Shown here: positions 20,002 to 29,755 of the stretch, one piece after another
Numbering within the stretch: position 1 is the first letter of the stretch
How the letters are laid out: every line of letters starts with the position of its first letter
Assembly: GCA_905182545.1 (NCBI GenBank)
Contig: CAJJBY010000004.1
Location: 62,001-126,000, forward strand
Source of the DNA: an uncultured Candidatus Puniceispirillum sp.
GTDB lineage: Bacteria > Pseudomonadota > Alphaproteobacteria > Puniceispirillales > Puniceispirillaceae
Length of the DNA: 64,000 bases
Direction: 5' to 3'
Translations under genes and position numbers: made by a program
The notes under the pieces: generated by a model
Database searches by the model: none
What the model was told of the DNA's origin: nothing
Seen by the model: the letters and a program-made list of their open reading frames with translations, nothing else

Positions 20002-20519
20002 TTGCAGGTCTTGTCAATAACGGCTTTGGTCTTGGTAAAGCCTGCCAATGAATAGGTGTCGGTGGTTTTTGTGCCGCGGCTAGAGGTGCCGATGACGGTC
20101 ATTTTGTTACCGCGTTTCATCTGCACGATAATCCGCTGGTCATCTTCTTCGCTTTCGGCATAGGCGCGGTCTTCAAGGGTAAATAATTTAAAGCTTTTGC
20201 CGTCAATCGACAGGGTTGCATCCGACTGCGCCTTGAAACGATATCCAGCAATCACCTGAACAACATCACGTTCAGCCTTGCCCGGGCCATGCGACACAAA
20301 AATCCGGATATCACCACGATTTTCTGGATCATATTTGCCTTTGCTTGTGGTTGGCACGCTGCTGACAAAACAAATGCGGCTGCCATCATTATCATAGCGA
20401 TAGGCGCCCCAATCTTTTTCAACGAGCATCTGTACCGGTTCGGCAAAGGCAGGCGCTGCTGCAAAACTGGTCGCGATCACCGTTGTGAAAACACCCATAA
20501 TTCTGCTGAGTCTGAACAT
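19998..20519 (-). CDS. IalB (invasion associated locus B) family periplasmic protein
   Basis: A 173-residue secreted protein with an N-terminal signal peptide (hydrophobic segment to about residue 26, AFA cleavage site). Family features include the W-AYRYD start of the mature domain, RICFVSS, and a C-terminal cysteine near the end (DKTCK) that probably pairs with the cysteine of ICFVS. IalB-type proteins are alphaproteobacterial beta-sandwich proteins named after a Bartonella virulence factor; in free-living species the role is unknown. It overlaps rlmN by four bases, an arrangement that says more about operon packing than function. Confidence 0.72.
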   Translation of the reverse strand: MFRLSRIMGVFTTVIATSFAAAPAFAEPVQMLVEKDWGAYRYDNDGSRICFVSSVPTTSKGKYDPENRGDIRIFVSHGPGKAERDVVQVIAGYRFKAQSDATLSIDGKSFKLFTLEDRAYAESEEDDQRIIVQMKRGNKMTVIGTSSRGTKTTDTYSLAGFTKTKAVIDKTCK

Positions 20520-20710
20520 TTATTAACTCTTCCTTTATTCGCTTATCTAATCTCACTGACACGATAATGGCCCCATTGGGGCGTATCTTTACAATGTGTC
20601 ATCGGTTTATGGCATCAATATGAAACCGATACCAAACCCACATGCGGCGACACAGGTTGTTTTAGGATACCTCGCGCCGTGATGCAAAGACTTTCCAAAA
20701 GCTGCCATCC

Positions 20711-20749
20711 GAAAACGTAATGGCCGAAAACGTAACTGTCGAAACGTTA
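20711..20749. repeat. three short tandem GAAAACGTAA-like repeats
   Basis: GAAAACGTAA occurs at 20711-20720 and 20726-20735, and a shortened GAAACGTTA follows at 20741-20749. The 15-base period is regular. The array lies 14 bases beyond the tesA stop and about 190 bases upstream of the ialB-like start. It could be a regulator binding array or chance duplication. Confidence 0.6.
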
Positions 20750-20763
20750 TCACCGCACCATAG

Positions 20764-21450
20764 CTATGGTTTACCGGTCTTTGATAGCAAGGTTTTTACC
20801 TGCGGCAAAATCTTTGTCGCAATATGCGCCACCCCCTGTTCGTTCGGATGCATTCCATCAGGCTGATTCATCGCTGGCTGCAGGGCCACACCCTCCAGAA
20901 AAAAGGGATAGAATAAAATCTTGTGACGCTTTGCCAGCCGGTCATAGATAGCGTCAAATTCATTTGCATAATCGGCCCCCAGATTGCGCGGTGCCTGCAT
21001 TCCAGCAAGAAGCACCTCGACATTATTTGCCGCAAGCTTTTCGATGATGCCGTCAAGATTGCGATAGCTTGCCGCAGGCTCGAGGCCGCGAAGCAAATCG
21101 TTACCCCCAAGAACAATAATCGCAGCATCAGGTTCAGCGGCAAGCGACCAATCAAGACGCGCCAGACCCCCAGCGGTGGTATCACCCGAAACCCCTGCAT
21201 TGACGATCTCGACATCAACGCCGTCTTTTTTCAACAACCGCCCAAGCACATTGGGAAAGGCTTGATCCTGCGGCAAACCATGACCAGCGACAAGCGAGTC
21301 ACCAAGAACCATCAAAACTGGCTGACCCGAGGCCAATATTAACGATATCGGCATCAGTGCCATTGTGCCGGCCAATCCCATCTGTTTGATAAAATGGCGA
21401 CAGCGACCAGACAGCCCCAAAAGGCGGCAGAACAATTCAGCTATCATCAT
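20764..21450 (-). CDS. tesA: SGNH/GDSL arylesterase, TesA-like
   Basis: A 228-residue exported esterase. The nucleophile block GDSLVAGHG, the oxyanion glycine block VSGDTTAGG, the asparagine block GGNDLLRG and the catalytic Asp-x-x-His block DGMHPN are all in order, so the SGNH catalytic set is complete. A hydrophobic N-terminal segment (residues about 25-45) could be a signal peptide. Family members (E. coli TesA) act as periplasmic thioesterase, arylesterase and lysophospholipase. It is divergent from the ybbA/ybbP-like ABC genes, the same neighbourhood as in E. coli. I start at the ATG at 21450; the frame is open to 21486. Confidence 0.86.
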   Translation of the reverse strand: MMIAELFCRLLGLSGRCRHFIKQMGLAGTMALMPISLILASGQPVLMVLGDSLVAGHGLPQDQAFPNVLGRLLKKDGVDVEIVNAGVSGDTTAGGLARLDWSLAAEPDAAIIVLGGNDLLRGLEPAASYRNLDGIIEKLAANNVEVLLAGMQAPRNLGADYANEFDAIYDRLAKRHKILFYPFFLEGVALQPAMNQPDGMHPNEQGVAHIATKILPQVKTLLSKTGKP

Positions 21451-21652
21451 CGTGTTTCCCTTGATCTCGGCTCTGCGCCAACCCATATAATCATAGAAGG
21501 TTTGTAACCCCTACGGCATGGTCACGCCGCAGTTTGGTCACAAGCCTTCTATGCATGTAGGAGATGCAAGCTAGTTTTTCCAGAGCGGGCAGATTATCGA
21601 TGACCCACCAGCCCACATTGCGGGCATCACGATCAAGGATTGGACTAGTTTG

Positions 21653-22360
21653 ATGGCATCATCACCCAAAGCTGCAAATGATCCAGCCGTTATTGATCTC
21701 GACACTGCGCATCTAACCCTTGGCACGGCGGCGGCAAAAGTCAAAATTCTAAAAGGCATCAATTTACAAATTGGCGCTGGTGAAACCGTTGGGGTTTTGG
21801 GACCAAGTGGCGCTGGCAAGACCAGCCTGTTAATGGTGATGGCCGGTCTTGAAACCCTGACCAAGGGATGCATTTCATTGGCTGGAACCGATATCACCAA
21901 TATGCAAGAAGATCCACTTGCCGCTTTGCGCCGCGACATGGTTGGCATTGTGTTTCAGGCATTTCGCCTAATCCCGTCATTAAACGCCTTGCAAAATGTG
22001 TCGATCCCGCTTGAACTGGCTGGCCGCGCCGATGCTGAAACAAGTGCCGCGGCGGCGCTTCGGTCGGTTGGATTGGGACACCGCTTGACGCATCTTCCCG
22101 ATCAAATGTCTGGCGGCGAACAACAGCGCGTTGCCATTGCCCGCGCCATTGCCCCCAAACCCCGTATTCTTTTGGCCGATGAGCCAACCGGAAATCTTGA
22201 CAGTGCCACCGGCGAAAAAGTGGTCAATATCCTGTTCAGGAGCGCGCAAGAAACTGGCGCCTCGCTGGTGCTTGTCACGCATGATGCATCGCTCGCCGCC
22301 CGCTGTTCGCGCGTTCTTGAAATTGAAGATGGCTTGATTGCCGGAGACACCAAACAGTGA
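21653..22360 (+). CDS. ABC transporter ATPase, YbbA/LolD-like
   Basis: A 235-residue ATPase with Walker A GPSGAGKTS, signature MSGGEQQR, Walker B ILLADEPTGNLDS and the H-loop VTHD, typical of the MacB/LolD/YbbA group that powers FtsX-type permeases. The neighbouring permease with duplicated FtsX domains and the divergent tesA identify it as the YbbA partner and not LolD. Its substrate is unproven. The TGA stop is overlapped by the GTG start of the permease (GTGA, four bases), indicating translational coupling. ATG 21653 is preferred over the TTG just before it. Confidence 0.88.
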   Translation: MASSPKAANDPAVIDLDTAHLTLGTAAAKVKILKGINLQIGAGETVGVLGPSGAGKTSLLMVMAGLETLTKGCISLAGTDITNMQEDPLAALRRDMVGIVFQAFRLIPSLNALQNVSIPLELAGRADAETSAAAALRSVGLGHRLTHLPDQMSGGEQQRVAIARAIAPKPRILLADEPTGNLDSATGEKVVNILFRSAQETGASLVLVTHDASLAARCSRVLEIEDGLIAGDTKQ

Positions 22361-24948
22361 CCAAGACCGTTAAAAATACCCGCCAAAATCACCGTGAGGA
22401 CGCAGATCAACGCAAAGATATGAGTCCGATTACCGCAAGCCGTGACGGATGGGGCTTTGCCTGGCAGCTTGCAAAACGCGAAATGCGCGGCAGCCTTGGC
22501 CGGTTTCGGGTCTTTTTAGGTGCCTTGCTTCTTGGCGTTGCCGCGATTGGCACCGTTGGTTCGGTTGCTGAGTCAATGCGAAGCGGGATTAGTGATAATG
22601 CGCGTATTCTGCTTGGTGGCGATATTGAAATCAGCAGTCTCCATACCGCGCCAAACCCCAATATTATCGAGGCCGCCAGCAGTTTTGGTACAGTGTCAAA
22701 AGTGGTTCAGATGCGGGCCATGCTTCAAGCAAGTGACCGGCGAAAGCTGGTTGAACTAAAAGCGGTAGACAATAAATGGCCACTTGTCGGCACTGCCGCG
22801 ACAGCGCCTTCAATGCCGCTCGCTGATGCGCTTAATCAGGCGGGGATTGTCGCCGATGACGCTTTGCTTCGCAGTCTTGGTTTGAAACCGGGTGATCGCG
22901 CCCGTCTTGGCAATCTCGATGTCGAAGTCCGCGCAGCGCTGACCAGCGAGCCTGACCGGTCAATCAGCTTTGTTAGTTTTGGCCCGCGCGTGCTGATCTC
23001 GGATGCAACTCTGGCCGCCACCGGCCTTCAGCAACCGGGGTCATTTATCACCTATCGCTATCGGCTTTTGCTTGATAACCCCCAAGACCACGATGTGGTG
23101 ATGGGCATATTAAACCGTCTTACCGCGTCAACCCATGCAAGGGTGCGCGAAGTTGCCAGCGCCGCCCCCGGATTTGACCGTTTTGTCAATCAAGCGGAAA
23201 TTTTTCTGGTGCTTGTTGGCCTAACCGCGCTTCTTATTGGCGGGCTTGGGGTTGCTGGCGCTGTGCGCGCATGGCTGGCAAGCCGGATGCCGGTTATTGC
23301 CACGCTGAAATGTCTTGGCGCGCCATCGATTTTGATTTTCCGAATTTATCTTTTGCAGATATTTGTGGTCGCCACTTGCGGTGTTGCAGCAGGACTAATC
23401 GTTGCGGCGATTGCCCCGCTATTTGCCATTCACATCCTGTCTGGCTATGTCACTGTTCCACTTGAAATGACAATCTATCCGGTGCCATTGATTATTGCTG
23501 CCAGTTTCGGGCTTGGCACCGCTTTTCTGTTTGCGGTATGGCCGCTGGCCAAAGCCGAAGAAGTGCGCGCTGGCGATCTGTTTCGCAGCTTGATTGAAAT
23601 GCCCGGTGGCTGGCCCAAACCGCGCTATCTTTTGATGATGATAATCGCGGCTACTGCCCTGACATGGCTGGCCTATCTTGCAACGCATAATCTTGGCATT
23701 ACGGCCAGCTTTATTGGCGGTTCACTAGCTTCGTTATTGCTATTATCGGTTCTTGGCAATCTTCTGTTGCGCCTATTGCGCCTTGCGCCCTTGCCGCGTT
23801 TCGTTCCTGCCCGTTTGGCGCTATCCAACATTACCCGCCCCGGTTCACCCGTGCGCTCGGTCATCATTGCCTTTGGCCTTGGGCTTTCGGTTTTGGTGGC
23901 GGTATCGGTAAGCGAGTCCAATCTTGGCCGCCAAATCGATAATCGGGTTGCCGAAGATGCGCCTGCTTGGTTCTTTATTGATATTCAGCCCCGCCAGATT
24001 GACGCCTTTGAAAAGCTTGCCAAATCGATCGATGGTATTTCACAAATCACCAAGACCCCAATGCTTCGTGGCCGCGTTTCCAAGATCAATGACATTCCAA
24101 CAGCGGAAATTATCCCACCTGAAGGATCGGCATGGATTCTACGCGGTGACCGCGCTTTGACATGGTCAGCATTGGCACCAAGAGGAAGCGAGATTGTTGC
24201 CGGAGATTGGTGGCCAAGCGATTATAGCGGCCCGCCGCTTGTTTCGATGTCCGAAGATGCTGCTGGTGATTTCGGCCTAACAATTGGCGACACGGTTAGC
24301 ATTAATGTTCTTGGGCGCGAAATTACCGCAACAATCGCCAATCTTCGTAAAGTGGATTGGCAAAGCTTTCAGATCAATTTTGTTTTTGTGCTGAATCCGG
24401 GCGTTCTTGATGCCGCCCCACATAGCTGGATTGCAACTACCCATGCCGATAGTGACGCCGCCGCCGATGCGGTTGAACGCGCCGTTACCAACAACTTTTC
24501 GAACATCTCGGCGGTCTCGGTGAAAGAGGCCGTGGCAACCGCGCAGCGCGTCATTGGCCTTCTAGGCGGTGCGGTGCGGTTAACCGCCCTTGTCACACTG
24601 ATCGCAGGCATTGCCGTTCTTGCCGGAACCGTTGCCAGCAGCGAGTCGCAACGGCTTGCTGACTCGGTCATTTTAAAAGTGCTTGGCGCAACACGTCTGT
24701 CGATTGGCCTTGCCTGGTTTCTTGAATATGCATTTTTAGGATTGCTTACCGCCATTGCCGCGGCATTTATTGGCAGTCTTGCAAGCTGGGCATTGGTTCA
24801 AGGATTTTTAGGCGCGGAATTTATTCTTGATGGCTGGCTGGTTTTTGGCACCACCCTTGCCGGTGCCGTGGCAACGGCGATTTTGGGACTGACTGGCGCG
24901 ATGAAAACCCTTGGCCGCAAACCGGCGCCCCTGCTTCGCGAACTTTAA
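22357..24948 (+). CDS. FtsX-type ABC permease, YbbP-like
   Basis: An 863-residue membrane protein in the family of YbbP permeases. A first transmembrane helix (about residues 50-70) precedes a large periplasmic MacB-PCD-like domain; a cluster of three helices follows at about 285-420, then a second copy of the same layout ending in three helices at about 745-860. This duplicated FtsX architecture is typical of YbbP. The first about 20 residues are polar and a Met at about residue 22 could be the true start; the GTG at 22357 overlaps the ATPase stop. With the YbbA-like ATPase it would form a mechanotransmission-type ABC system acting on the envelope; the substrate is not known. Confidence 0.87.
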   Translation: MTKTVKNTRQNHREDADQRKDMSPITASRDGWGFAWQLAKREMRGSLGRFRVFLGALLLGVAAIGTVGSVAESMRSGISDNARILLGGDIEISSLHTAPNPNIIEAASSFGTVSKVVQMRAMLQASDRRKLVELKAVDNKWPLVGTAATAPSMPLADALNQAGIVADDALLRSLGLKPGDRARLGNLDVEVRAALTSEPDRSISFVSFGPRVLISDATLAATGLQQPGSFITYRYRLLLDNPQDHDVVMGILNRLTASTHARVREVASAAPGFDRFVNQAEIFLVLVGLTALLIGGLGVAGAVRAWLASRMPVIATLKCLGAPSILIFRIYLLQIFVVATCGVAAGLIVAAIAPLFAIHILSGYVTVPLEMTIYPVPLIIAASFGLGTAFLFAVWPLAKAEEVRAGDLFRSLIEMPGGWPKPRYLLMMIIAATALTWLAYLATHNLGITASFIGGSLASLLLLSVLGNLLLRLLRLAPLPRFVPARLALSNITRPGSPVRSVIIAFGLGLSVLVAVSVSESNLGRQIDNRVAEDAPAWFFIDIQPRQIDAFEKLAKSIDGISQITKTPMLRGRVSKINDIPTAEIIPPEGSAWILRGDRALTWSALAPRGSEIVAGDWWPSDYSGPPLVSMSEDAAGDFGLTIGDTVSINVLGREITATIANLRKVDWQSFQINFVFVLNPGVLDAAPHSWIATTHADSDAAADAVERAVTNNFSNISAVSVKEAVATAQRVIGLLGGAVRLTALVTLIAGIAVLAGTVASSESQRLADSVILKVLGATRLSIGLAWFLEYAFLGLLTAIAAAFIGSLASWALVQGFLGAEFILDGWLVFGTTLAGAVATAILGLTGAMKTLGRKPAPLLREL

Positions 24949-25036
24949 ACTAGGCCAAAAACAGCCGCGCGCAAAAATGCATCAACGGTAAAAACGTCAT
25001 TGCGAGGCCACCAGTGATCGGATATAGCAGTCTCTT

Positions 25037-26254
25037 ATGAGCAAGCAAGATATTAAAAAAGTAGTCCTCGCCTATTCAGGTGGCCTTGATACTTCGGTGA
25101 TCCTGCGCTGGTTGCAAGACCATTACCGCGCTGAGGTAGTTACCTTTACGGCCGATATCGGTCAAGGCGAAGACATCGAGCCAGCACGCGCCAAGGCCGA
25201 AATGATGGGTATCAAACAAATCTATATCGAAGATTTGCGTGAAGAATTTGTGCGCGATTATGTTTTCCCCATGTTTCGGGCAAACCCGCTTTATGAGGGT
25301 GCCTATCTTCTTGGCACGTCAATCGCGCGGCCTTTGATTGCCAAACGGCAAATCGAGATCGCCCGTGACGTTGGCGCTGAAGCGGTCTCACATGGCGCCA
25401 CTGGCAAAGGCAATGATCAGGTTCGGTTTGAATTGGCCTATTATGCCCAGCAGCCCGATATCAAGGTCATTGCGCCTTGGCGTGAATGGGACTTGAGCAG
25501 CCGGACGAAACTAATTGCCTACGCCGAAGCCAATCAGATCCCAATTCCAAAAGACAAGCGCGGCGAAGCCCCATTCAGTGTTGATGCGAATCTTCTGCAT
25601 ATTTCAGCCGAAGGCAAAGTGCTTGAAGACCCATGGGTTGCCCCGGAAGAATATGTGTTCTCACGAAGCGTATCGCCAGAAAATGCACCCGACAAACCAA
25701 CCAAAATCGAAATCACTTTCAAATCAGGTGACCCGGTGGCGATTGATGGCAAGGCGCTGTCACCTGCCAATTTGCTGGCCGCGCTCAACAAGCTTGGCGG
25801 CGACAATGGTATTGGCCGTCTTGATCTTGTTGAAAATCGGTTTGTTGGCATGAAATCACGCGGTGTTTACGAAACACCCGGCGGTACTATTTTGCTGACA
25901 GCACGTCGCGCCATAGAATCAATCACGCTTGATCGTGGCGCTATGCATACCAAAGATGAATTGATGCCGCGCTATGCCGAGCTGGTTTATAATGGTTTCT
26001 GGTTCTCACCTGAACGCGAAATGCTACAAGCTGCGATTGATAGCTGCCGTGAAGCCGTCAATGGTGTTGTGCGGTTAACGCTTTATAAAGGCAATGTGAC
26101 CGTCACTGGCCGAAAGTCACCAAATTCACTGTATAATGCTGATCTGGTGACCTTTGAAGATGGCGCGGTTGATTATGACCATAGTGACGCACACGGCTTT
26201 ATCCGGCTGAATGCGCTTCGCCTTCGCGTCAAGAAAATGGTTCAAGACGGCTAG
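25037..26254 (+). CDS. argG: argininosuccinate synthase
   Basis: A 405-residue enzyme joining citrulline and aspartate with ATP to argininosuccinate, the penultimate step of arginine synthesis. The N-type ATP-pyrophosphatase P-loop AYSGGLDTS is at residues 11-19, and the citrulline/aspartate-binding region [13 protein letters not shown] at about 118-130 is intact. The length matches the family. No other arginine gene is adjacent. Start ATG 25037 is unambiguous from the conserved N-terminus ([10 protein letters not shown]). Confidence 0.96.
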   Translation: MSKQDIKKVVLAYSGGLDTSVILRWLQDHYRAEVVTFTADIGQGEDIEPARAKAEMMGIKQIYIEDLREEFVRDYVFPMFRANPLYEGAYLLGTSIARPLIAKRQIEIARDVGAEAVSHGATGKGNDQVRFELAYYAQQPDIKVIAPWREWDLSSRTKLIAYAEANQIPIPKDKRGEAPFSVDANLLHISAEGKVLEDPWVAPEEYVFSRSVSPENAPDKPTKIEITFKSGDPVAIDGKALSPANLLAALNKLGGDNGIGRLDLVENRFVGMKSRGVYETPGGTILLTARRAIESITLDRGAMHTKDELMPRYAELVYNGFWFSPEREMLQAAIDSCREAVNGVVRLTLYKGNVTVTGRKSPNSLYNADLVTFEDGAVDYDHSDAHGFIRLNALRLRVKKMVQDG

Positions 26255-26258
26255 GGTT

Positions 26259-26483
26259 TTACGGACGGCAAATATTGCCAACCGTGCCATCACGATTGGC
26301 CTGTTTCAGATAGAGCTTGCCAGTGGGCACCACCGAATAGCCTGATGATTTCAAGCCTGAATCGCACGGCACACCCCTGACAATTTTATAGACTGGATTG
26401 TGATTGCTGTTGGCGCGGAATTCCTGCACCGAATCGGTTTGATAAATCCCAAATGCAACCAGTATGACGAGTGCTACAACCAT
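26259..26483 (-). CDS. small single-span membrane protein, unknown function
   Basis: A 74-residue protein with one N-terminal hydrophobic segment (MVVALVILVAFGIY) that could be an anchor or uncleaved signal, followed by a small polar domain with two cysteines (VPCDSG and NICRP) that could pair in the periplasm. I do not recognise a family. ATG 26483 has an AAGG site nine bases upstream and is preferred over the TTG at 26504. The stop lies four bases from the convergent argG stop. Confidence 0.55.
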   Translation of the reverse strand: MVVALVILVAFGIYQTDSVQEFRANSNHNPVYKIVRGVPCDSGLKSSGYSVVPTGKLYLKQANRDGTVGNICRP

Positions 26484-26612
26484 TTCAATGCCTTCTTGTC
26501 TCAATGCTGTTTTGCTTGGCGTCCAGCTTTCATCAAAGCCTTGCTAACATGGCATTTATGACGCCGAATTAAGGCCTATTTTTGCCTAAAATCTGGCGAT
26601 TCAAAGAACCAT

Positions 26613-26647
26613 AAAAAAACCGCCACCCAAGACAAGGTGACGGCTTT
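26613..26647 (-). terminator. intrinsic terminator downstream of sodB
   Basis: Read on the minus strand, AAGCCGTCACC pairs with GGTGGCGGTTT through an 11-base stem that includes two G-U pairs, with an eight-base loop and a run of seven T. It lies about 75 bases after the sodB stop. Confidence 0.83.
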
Positions 26648-26719
26648 CATAATTGACAGCGAGCCAAAGGCAAGCCTCTAAACGGATAACGCCTTTCGCA
26701 GCACGATCTTATTTATTGC

Positions 26720-27319
26720 CTAGAGTTGCGCTGCGACGTAATCCCAATCGACAAGATTCTCAAGGAAATTAGCCAGATAGTCAGGGCGCTTATTGCGGAA
26801 ATCAATATAGTAGGAATGTTCCCACACATCACAACCAAGGAGCGCTGTCTGGCCAAAGCAAAGCGGGTTTACCCCATTTTCGGTTTTGGTCACGGCAAGC
26901 CCGCCATCGCTGTTTTTCACAAGCCAGCACCAGCCAGACCCAAACTGGCCTGCACCCGCTGCCTTGAACGCATCCTTAAACGCGTCAACAGAACCGAATG
27001 ATTCGGCAAGTGCTTTTTCCAGCTCGGTTGGCATTGCATTGCCTTTTGGCCCCATCATTTCCCAGAATTTCATATGATTCCAATGCTGCGAGGCATTATT
27101 GAAAACGCCATTTTGCGCAACGGCTTTCGAATCATAGGTGCCGGTGATGATATCTTCGAGTGACTTGCCTTCCCATTCGGTGCCAGCAATCAGATTATTG
27201 CCATTAACCACATAGGCGTTATGATGCAGATCATGATGATATTCGAGGGTTTCGGTACTCATGCCAAAATTTGTCAACGCATCATGCGCATAAGGTAGGT
27301 CAGGTAGTTCAAATGCCAT
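26720..27319 (-). CDS. sodB: iron superoxide dismutase
   Basis: A 199-residue Fe-type superoxide dismutase that converts superoxide to peroxide and oxygen in the cytoplasm. Metal ligands are in LEYHHDLHHNAYV (first His), NNASQHWNHMKFW (second His) and DVWEHSYYIDFRN (Asp and third His). The glycine-glutamine pattern AGAGQFGSGW fits the iron enzyme. The frame is open to 27385, but ATG 27319 has a GGAGG ribosome site and matches the family N-terminus MAFELPDLPY. It stands alone, with its terminator at about 26613-26647. Confidence 0.95.
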   Translation of the reverse strand: MAFELPDLPYAHDALTNFGMSTETLEYHHDLHHNAYVVNGNNLIAGTEWEGKSLEDIITGTYDSKAVAQNGVFNNASQHWNHMKFWEMMGPKGNAMPTELEKALAESFGSVDAFKDAFKAAGAGQFGSGWCWLVKNSDGGLAVTKTENGVNPLCFGQTALLGCDVWEHSYYIDFRNKRPDYLANFLENLVDWDYVAAQL

Positions 27320-27487
27320 TTCGGCCTCCACAATTATCTTTGCTGATTGATATGTCTCTACACAGATATAGTTACGATTTTTCAAATGCCAACAAAATAA
27401 AACTGACAGTTGTTATCAGCATGCTAAATTGGCATCACAAGAACGATAGATCTTGACCGATATACCCCATTTGCAAAGGATTACAGC

Positions 27488-28069
27488 ATGGCTGGCCGAA
27501 ATGCCTATATTGCCCCTTTTTTAGAGCATCACCCCGAAATTGATGATAGCGCCTATATCGCCCAGACCGCCGCTGTCGTTGGCGCGGTTCGCATTGGTAA
27601 AAATAGCACCATCTGGCATCAGGTGACGCTACGTGGTGATAATCATTTCATCACCATTGGCGAGGGAACCAATATTCAGGATAATAGCTGTGTCCATATC
27701 AACAGCCGCGACTATCCAACGATCATTGGCAATCATGTCAATATCGGCCATTGCGCGCTGGTTCATGCCTGTCATTTGCATGATCACGCCTTTGTTGGCA
27801 TGGGTTCTATTGTCATGGATGGTGCGGTGATTGAGTCTGACGGCATGCTTGCCGCAGGGGCGATGCTGACACCGCGCAAACGAATCCCGTCAGGCGAATT
27901 ATGGGCTGGACGTCCAGCCCGCAAAATGCGTGATCTGACCGCCGATGAAATTGCCGATAACCGCCGCATTGCCCGCCATTATGTCGAGGTTGGGCGAGCG
28001 CATCGGCTTGGTGCGGTTGGCGGCCCTTTCATTGACATGCATAGCCACCCCTTGCCACCTCGCGATTAA
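27488..28069 (+). CDS. gamma-class carbonic anhydrase family protein
   Basis: A 193-residue left-handed beta-helix protein built of hexapeptide repeats (for example IGKNSTIWHQVTLRGD and VNIGHCALVHACHL). The three zinc histidines expected for the gamma class are plausible in NSCVHIN, IGHCALVH and HACHLHD. PaaY, CaiE and YrdA are close relatives, several of which lack measurable carbonic anhydrase activity, so the enzymatic role is uncertain. It is a stand-alone gene between sodB and gabD. Confidence 0.85.
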   Translation: MAGRNAYIAPFLEHHPEIDDSAYIAQTAAVVGAVRIGKNSTIWHQVTLRGDNHFITIGEGTNIQDNSCVHINSRDYPTIIGNHVNIGHCALVHACHLHDHAFVGMGSIVMDGAVIESDGMLAAGAMLTPRKRIPSGELWAGRPARKMRDLTADEIADNRRIARHYVEVGRAHRLGAVGGPFIDMHSHPLPPRD

Positions 28070-28209
28070 TTCAACAAAGCAAACAGGCTAGCCGATTGAA
28101 AGGCAGCCACAATTAATGCTAATCAGACTATCTGAAATCACTGGCCAGCCCGCGTCTGGCAAATCCGTAATCAATTTATATTCTGCTAGCGGCATTGGAG
28201 GCCGGTAAA

Positions 28210-29661
28210 ATGAAATTAAAAGATCCCTCACTTCTTCGCAGTAAGGCCTATATTAACGGGGCATGGATTGACGCTGCTGATGGCCGTGTTTTTGCCGTCA
28301 ACAACCCTGCTGATGGCAGCCTGATCACCGAAGTTGCCGATCTTGGTGCCGATTCGATAACCGCCGCGATTGATGCCGCTGTTCCAGCGCAAAAAGCCTG
28401 GGCAGCAACCCCTGCCAAAACCCGCGCGATGATCCTTCGCCGCTGGTATGATCTGGTGATTGAAAATACCGATGACCTTGCCACGATTCTGACCACCGAA
28501 ATGGGCAAACCGCTTGCCGAAGCCAAAGGGGAAATCGCCTATGGTGCCAGCTTTATCGACTGGTTTGGTGAAGAAGCGCGGCGCGTTTGTGGCGATGTTA
28601 TGGAAAGCCCGCAGGCCGATAAACGCCTTTTGACCTTCAAACAGCCGATTGGCGTTTTTGGTGCCATCACCCCATGGAATTTTCCAATTGCAATGATTAC
28701 CCGCAAAGTGGCACCCGGCCTTGCTGCGGGCTGTGCATGTGTTTTGAAACCGGCTGAACAGACACCTCTTTCGGCGCTGGCGCTTGCCGAATTGGCAACG
28801 CGCGCTGGCATTCCAGCAGGCGTGATGAACATTGTTACCGGCCTTGACGCACCAGCCATTGGTCAGGCGCTTTGCGCCGATAGCCGCATTCGCAAAATGA
28901 CCTTTACCGGATCAACCGAAGTTGGCCGCATTCTGATGCGCCAAAGTGCCAATTCGGTCAAGAAAATGAGCCTTGAGCTTGGCGGCAATGCGCCATTGCT
29001 GGTATTTGATGATGCCAATCTTGATGTCGCTGTTGAAGGCGCAATGCTGTCGAAATACCGCAATGCCGGACAGACTTGTGTTTGTGCAAACAGGATTTTT
29101 GTGCAGGACGGCATCTATGATGAATTTGCCAAACGTCTTGCCGAAAAATCAGCTTCGATGAAAGTTGGCAATGGTCTCGACGCTGGTGTCGAACAAGGCC
29201 CGTTGATTGATCAACAGGGATTTGACAAGGTAACAGCGCATGTTGATGACGCGCTGGCAAAAGGCGCAACAGCATTGGTTGGTGGCAAGCCGCATGAATT
29301 GGGTGGTACCTATTTTGAACCAACCGTTCTAACAGGTATGGATTCATCAATGCGGATGTTCCGCGAAGAGACCTTTGGGCCAGTGGCTGGCCTGTTCCGC
29401 TTTACCGACGAAGCCGAAGCCATCGAAGCGGCAAATGATACTGAATTTGGTTTGGCAGCCTATCTGTTTACCGAAAATGCATCACGCCTGTTCCGTGTCA
29501 GCGAAGCGTTGGAATATGGAATCGTTGCTGCCAATACCGGCATCTTCTCATCCGAGGTTGGCCCGTTTGGCGGCGTCAAGAATTCAGGCCTTGGGCGTGA
29601 AGGCTCTAAATATGGCATTGATGAATTTCTTGAAATCAAATTTGTTTGTATCGGGCTGTAA
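28210..29661 (+). CDS. gabD: NAD(P)-dependent succinate-semialdehyde dehydrogenase
   Basis: A 483-residue aldehyde dehydrogenase. The catalytic cysteine lies in NAGQTCVCANR and the general-base glutamate in LELGGNAPL; TPWNFPIAM and FTGSTEVG are the cofactor-binding segments. The close match of these blocks and the C-terminal GREGSKYGIDEFLEIK to GabD-type enzymes supports oxidation of succinate semialdehyde to succinate; related aldehydes are possible. ATG 28210 has GGAGG nine bases upstream; the in-frame TTG at 28195 is less likely. No gabT is in the window. A strong bidirectional terminator follows. Confidence 0.88.
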   Translation: MKLKDPSLLRSKAYINGAWIDAADGRVFAVNNPADGSLITEVADLGADSITAAIDAAVPAQKAWAATPAKTRAMILRRWYDLVIENTDDLATILTTEMGKPLAEAKGEIAYGASFIDWFGEEARRVCGDVMESPQADKRLLTFKQPIGVFGAITPWNFPIAMITRKVAPGLAAGCACVLKPAEQTPLSALALAELATRAGIPAGVMNIVTGLDAPAIGQALCADSRIRKMTFTGSTEVGRILMRQSANSVKKMSLELGGNAPLLVFDDANLDVAVEGAMLSKYRNAGQTCVCANRIFVQDGIYDEFAKRLAEKSASMKVGNGLDAGVEQGPLIDQQGFDKVTAHVDDALAKGATALVGGKPHELGGTYFEPTVLTGMDSSMRMFREETFGPVAGLFRFTDEAEAIEAANDTEFGLAAYLFTENASRLFRVSEALEYGIVAANTGIFSSEVGPFGGVKNSGLGREGSKYGIDEFLEIKFVCIGL

Positions 29662-29678
29662 CCGCCATTCAGCCATTA

Positions 29679-29707
29679 AAAAGGCCGGGGCAATCTCGGC
29701 CTTTTTT
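29679..29707. terminator. bidirectional intrinsic terminator between gabD and a hydroxyacid dehydrogenase gene
   Basis: AAAAAGGCCG and CGGCCTTTTT form a 10-base stem around a nine-base loop. The A and T runs let it work in both directions, serving the convergent genes that end at 29661 and 29744. Confidence 0.88.
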
Positions 29708-29722
29708 GATTCATCACCAATT

Positions 29723-29755
29723 CAGACTAGAATTGGCGCCAGACTAGAATTGGCG
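29723..29755. repeat. 17-base tandem duplication at the 3' end of a dehydrogenase gene
   Basis: CAGACTAGAATTGGCG occurs at 29723-29738 and again at 29740-29755, one base apart. The right copy contains the last codons and the TAG stop of the minus-strand hydroxyacid dehydrogenase gene; the left copy is non-coding. Confidence 0.85.

Noticed and set aside
20569-20583. GCCCCATTGGGGC hairpin as a terminator
   Set aside because: Only five to six base pairs, no T run, and not placed after a gene on either strand.
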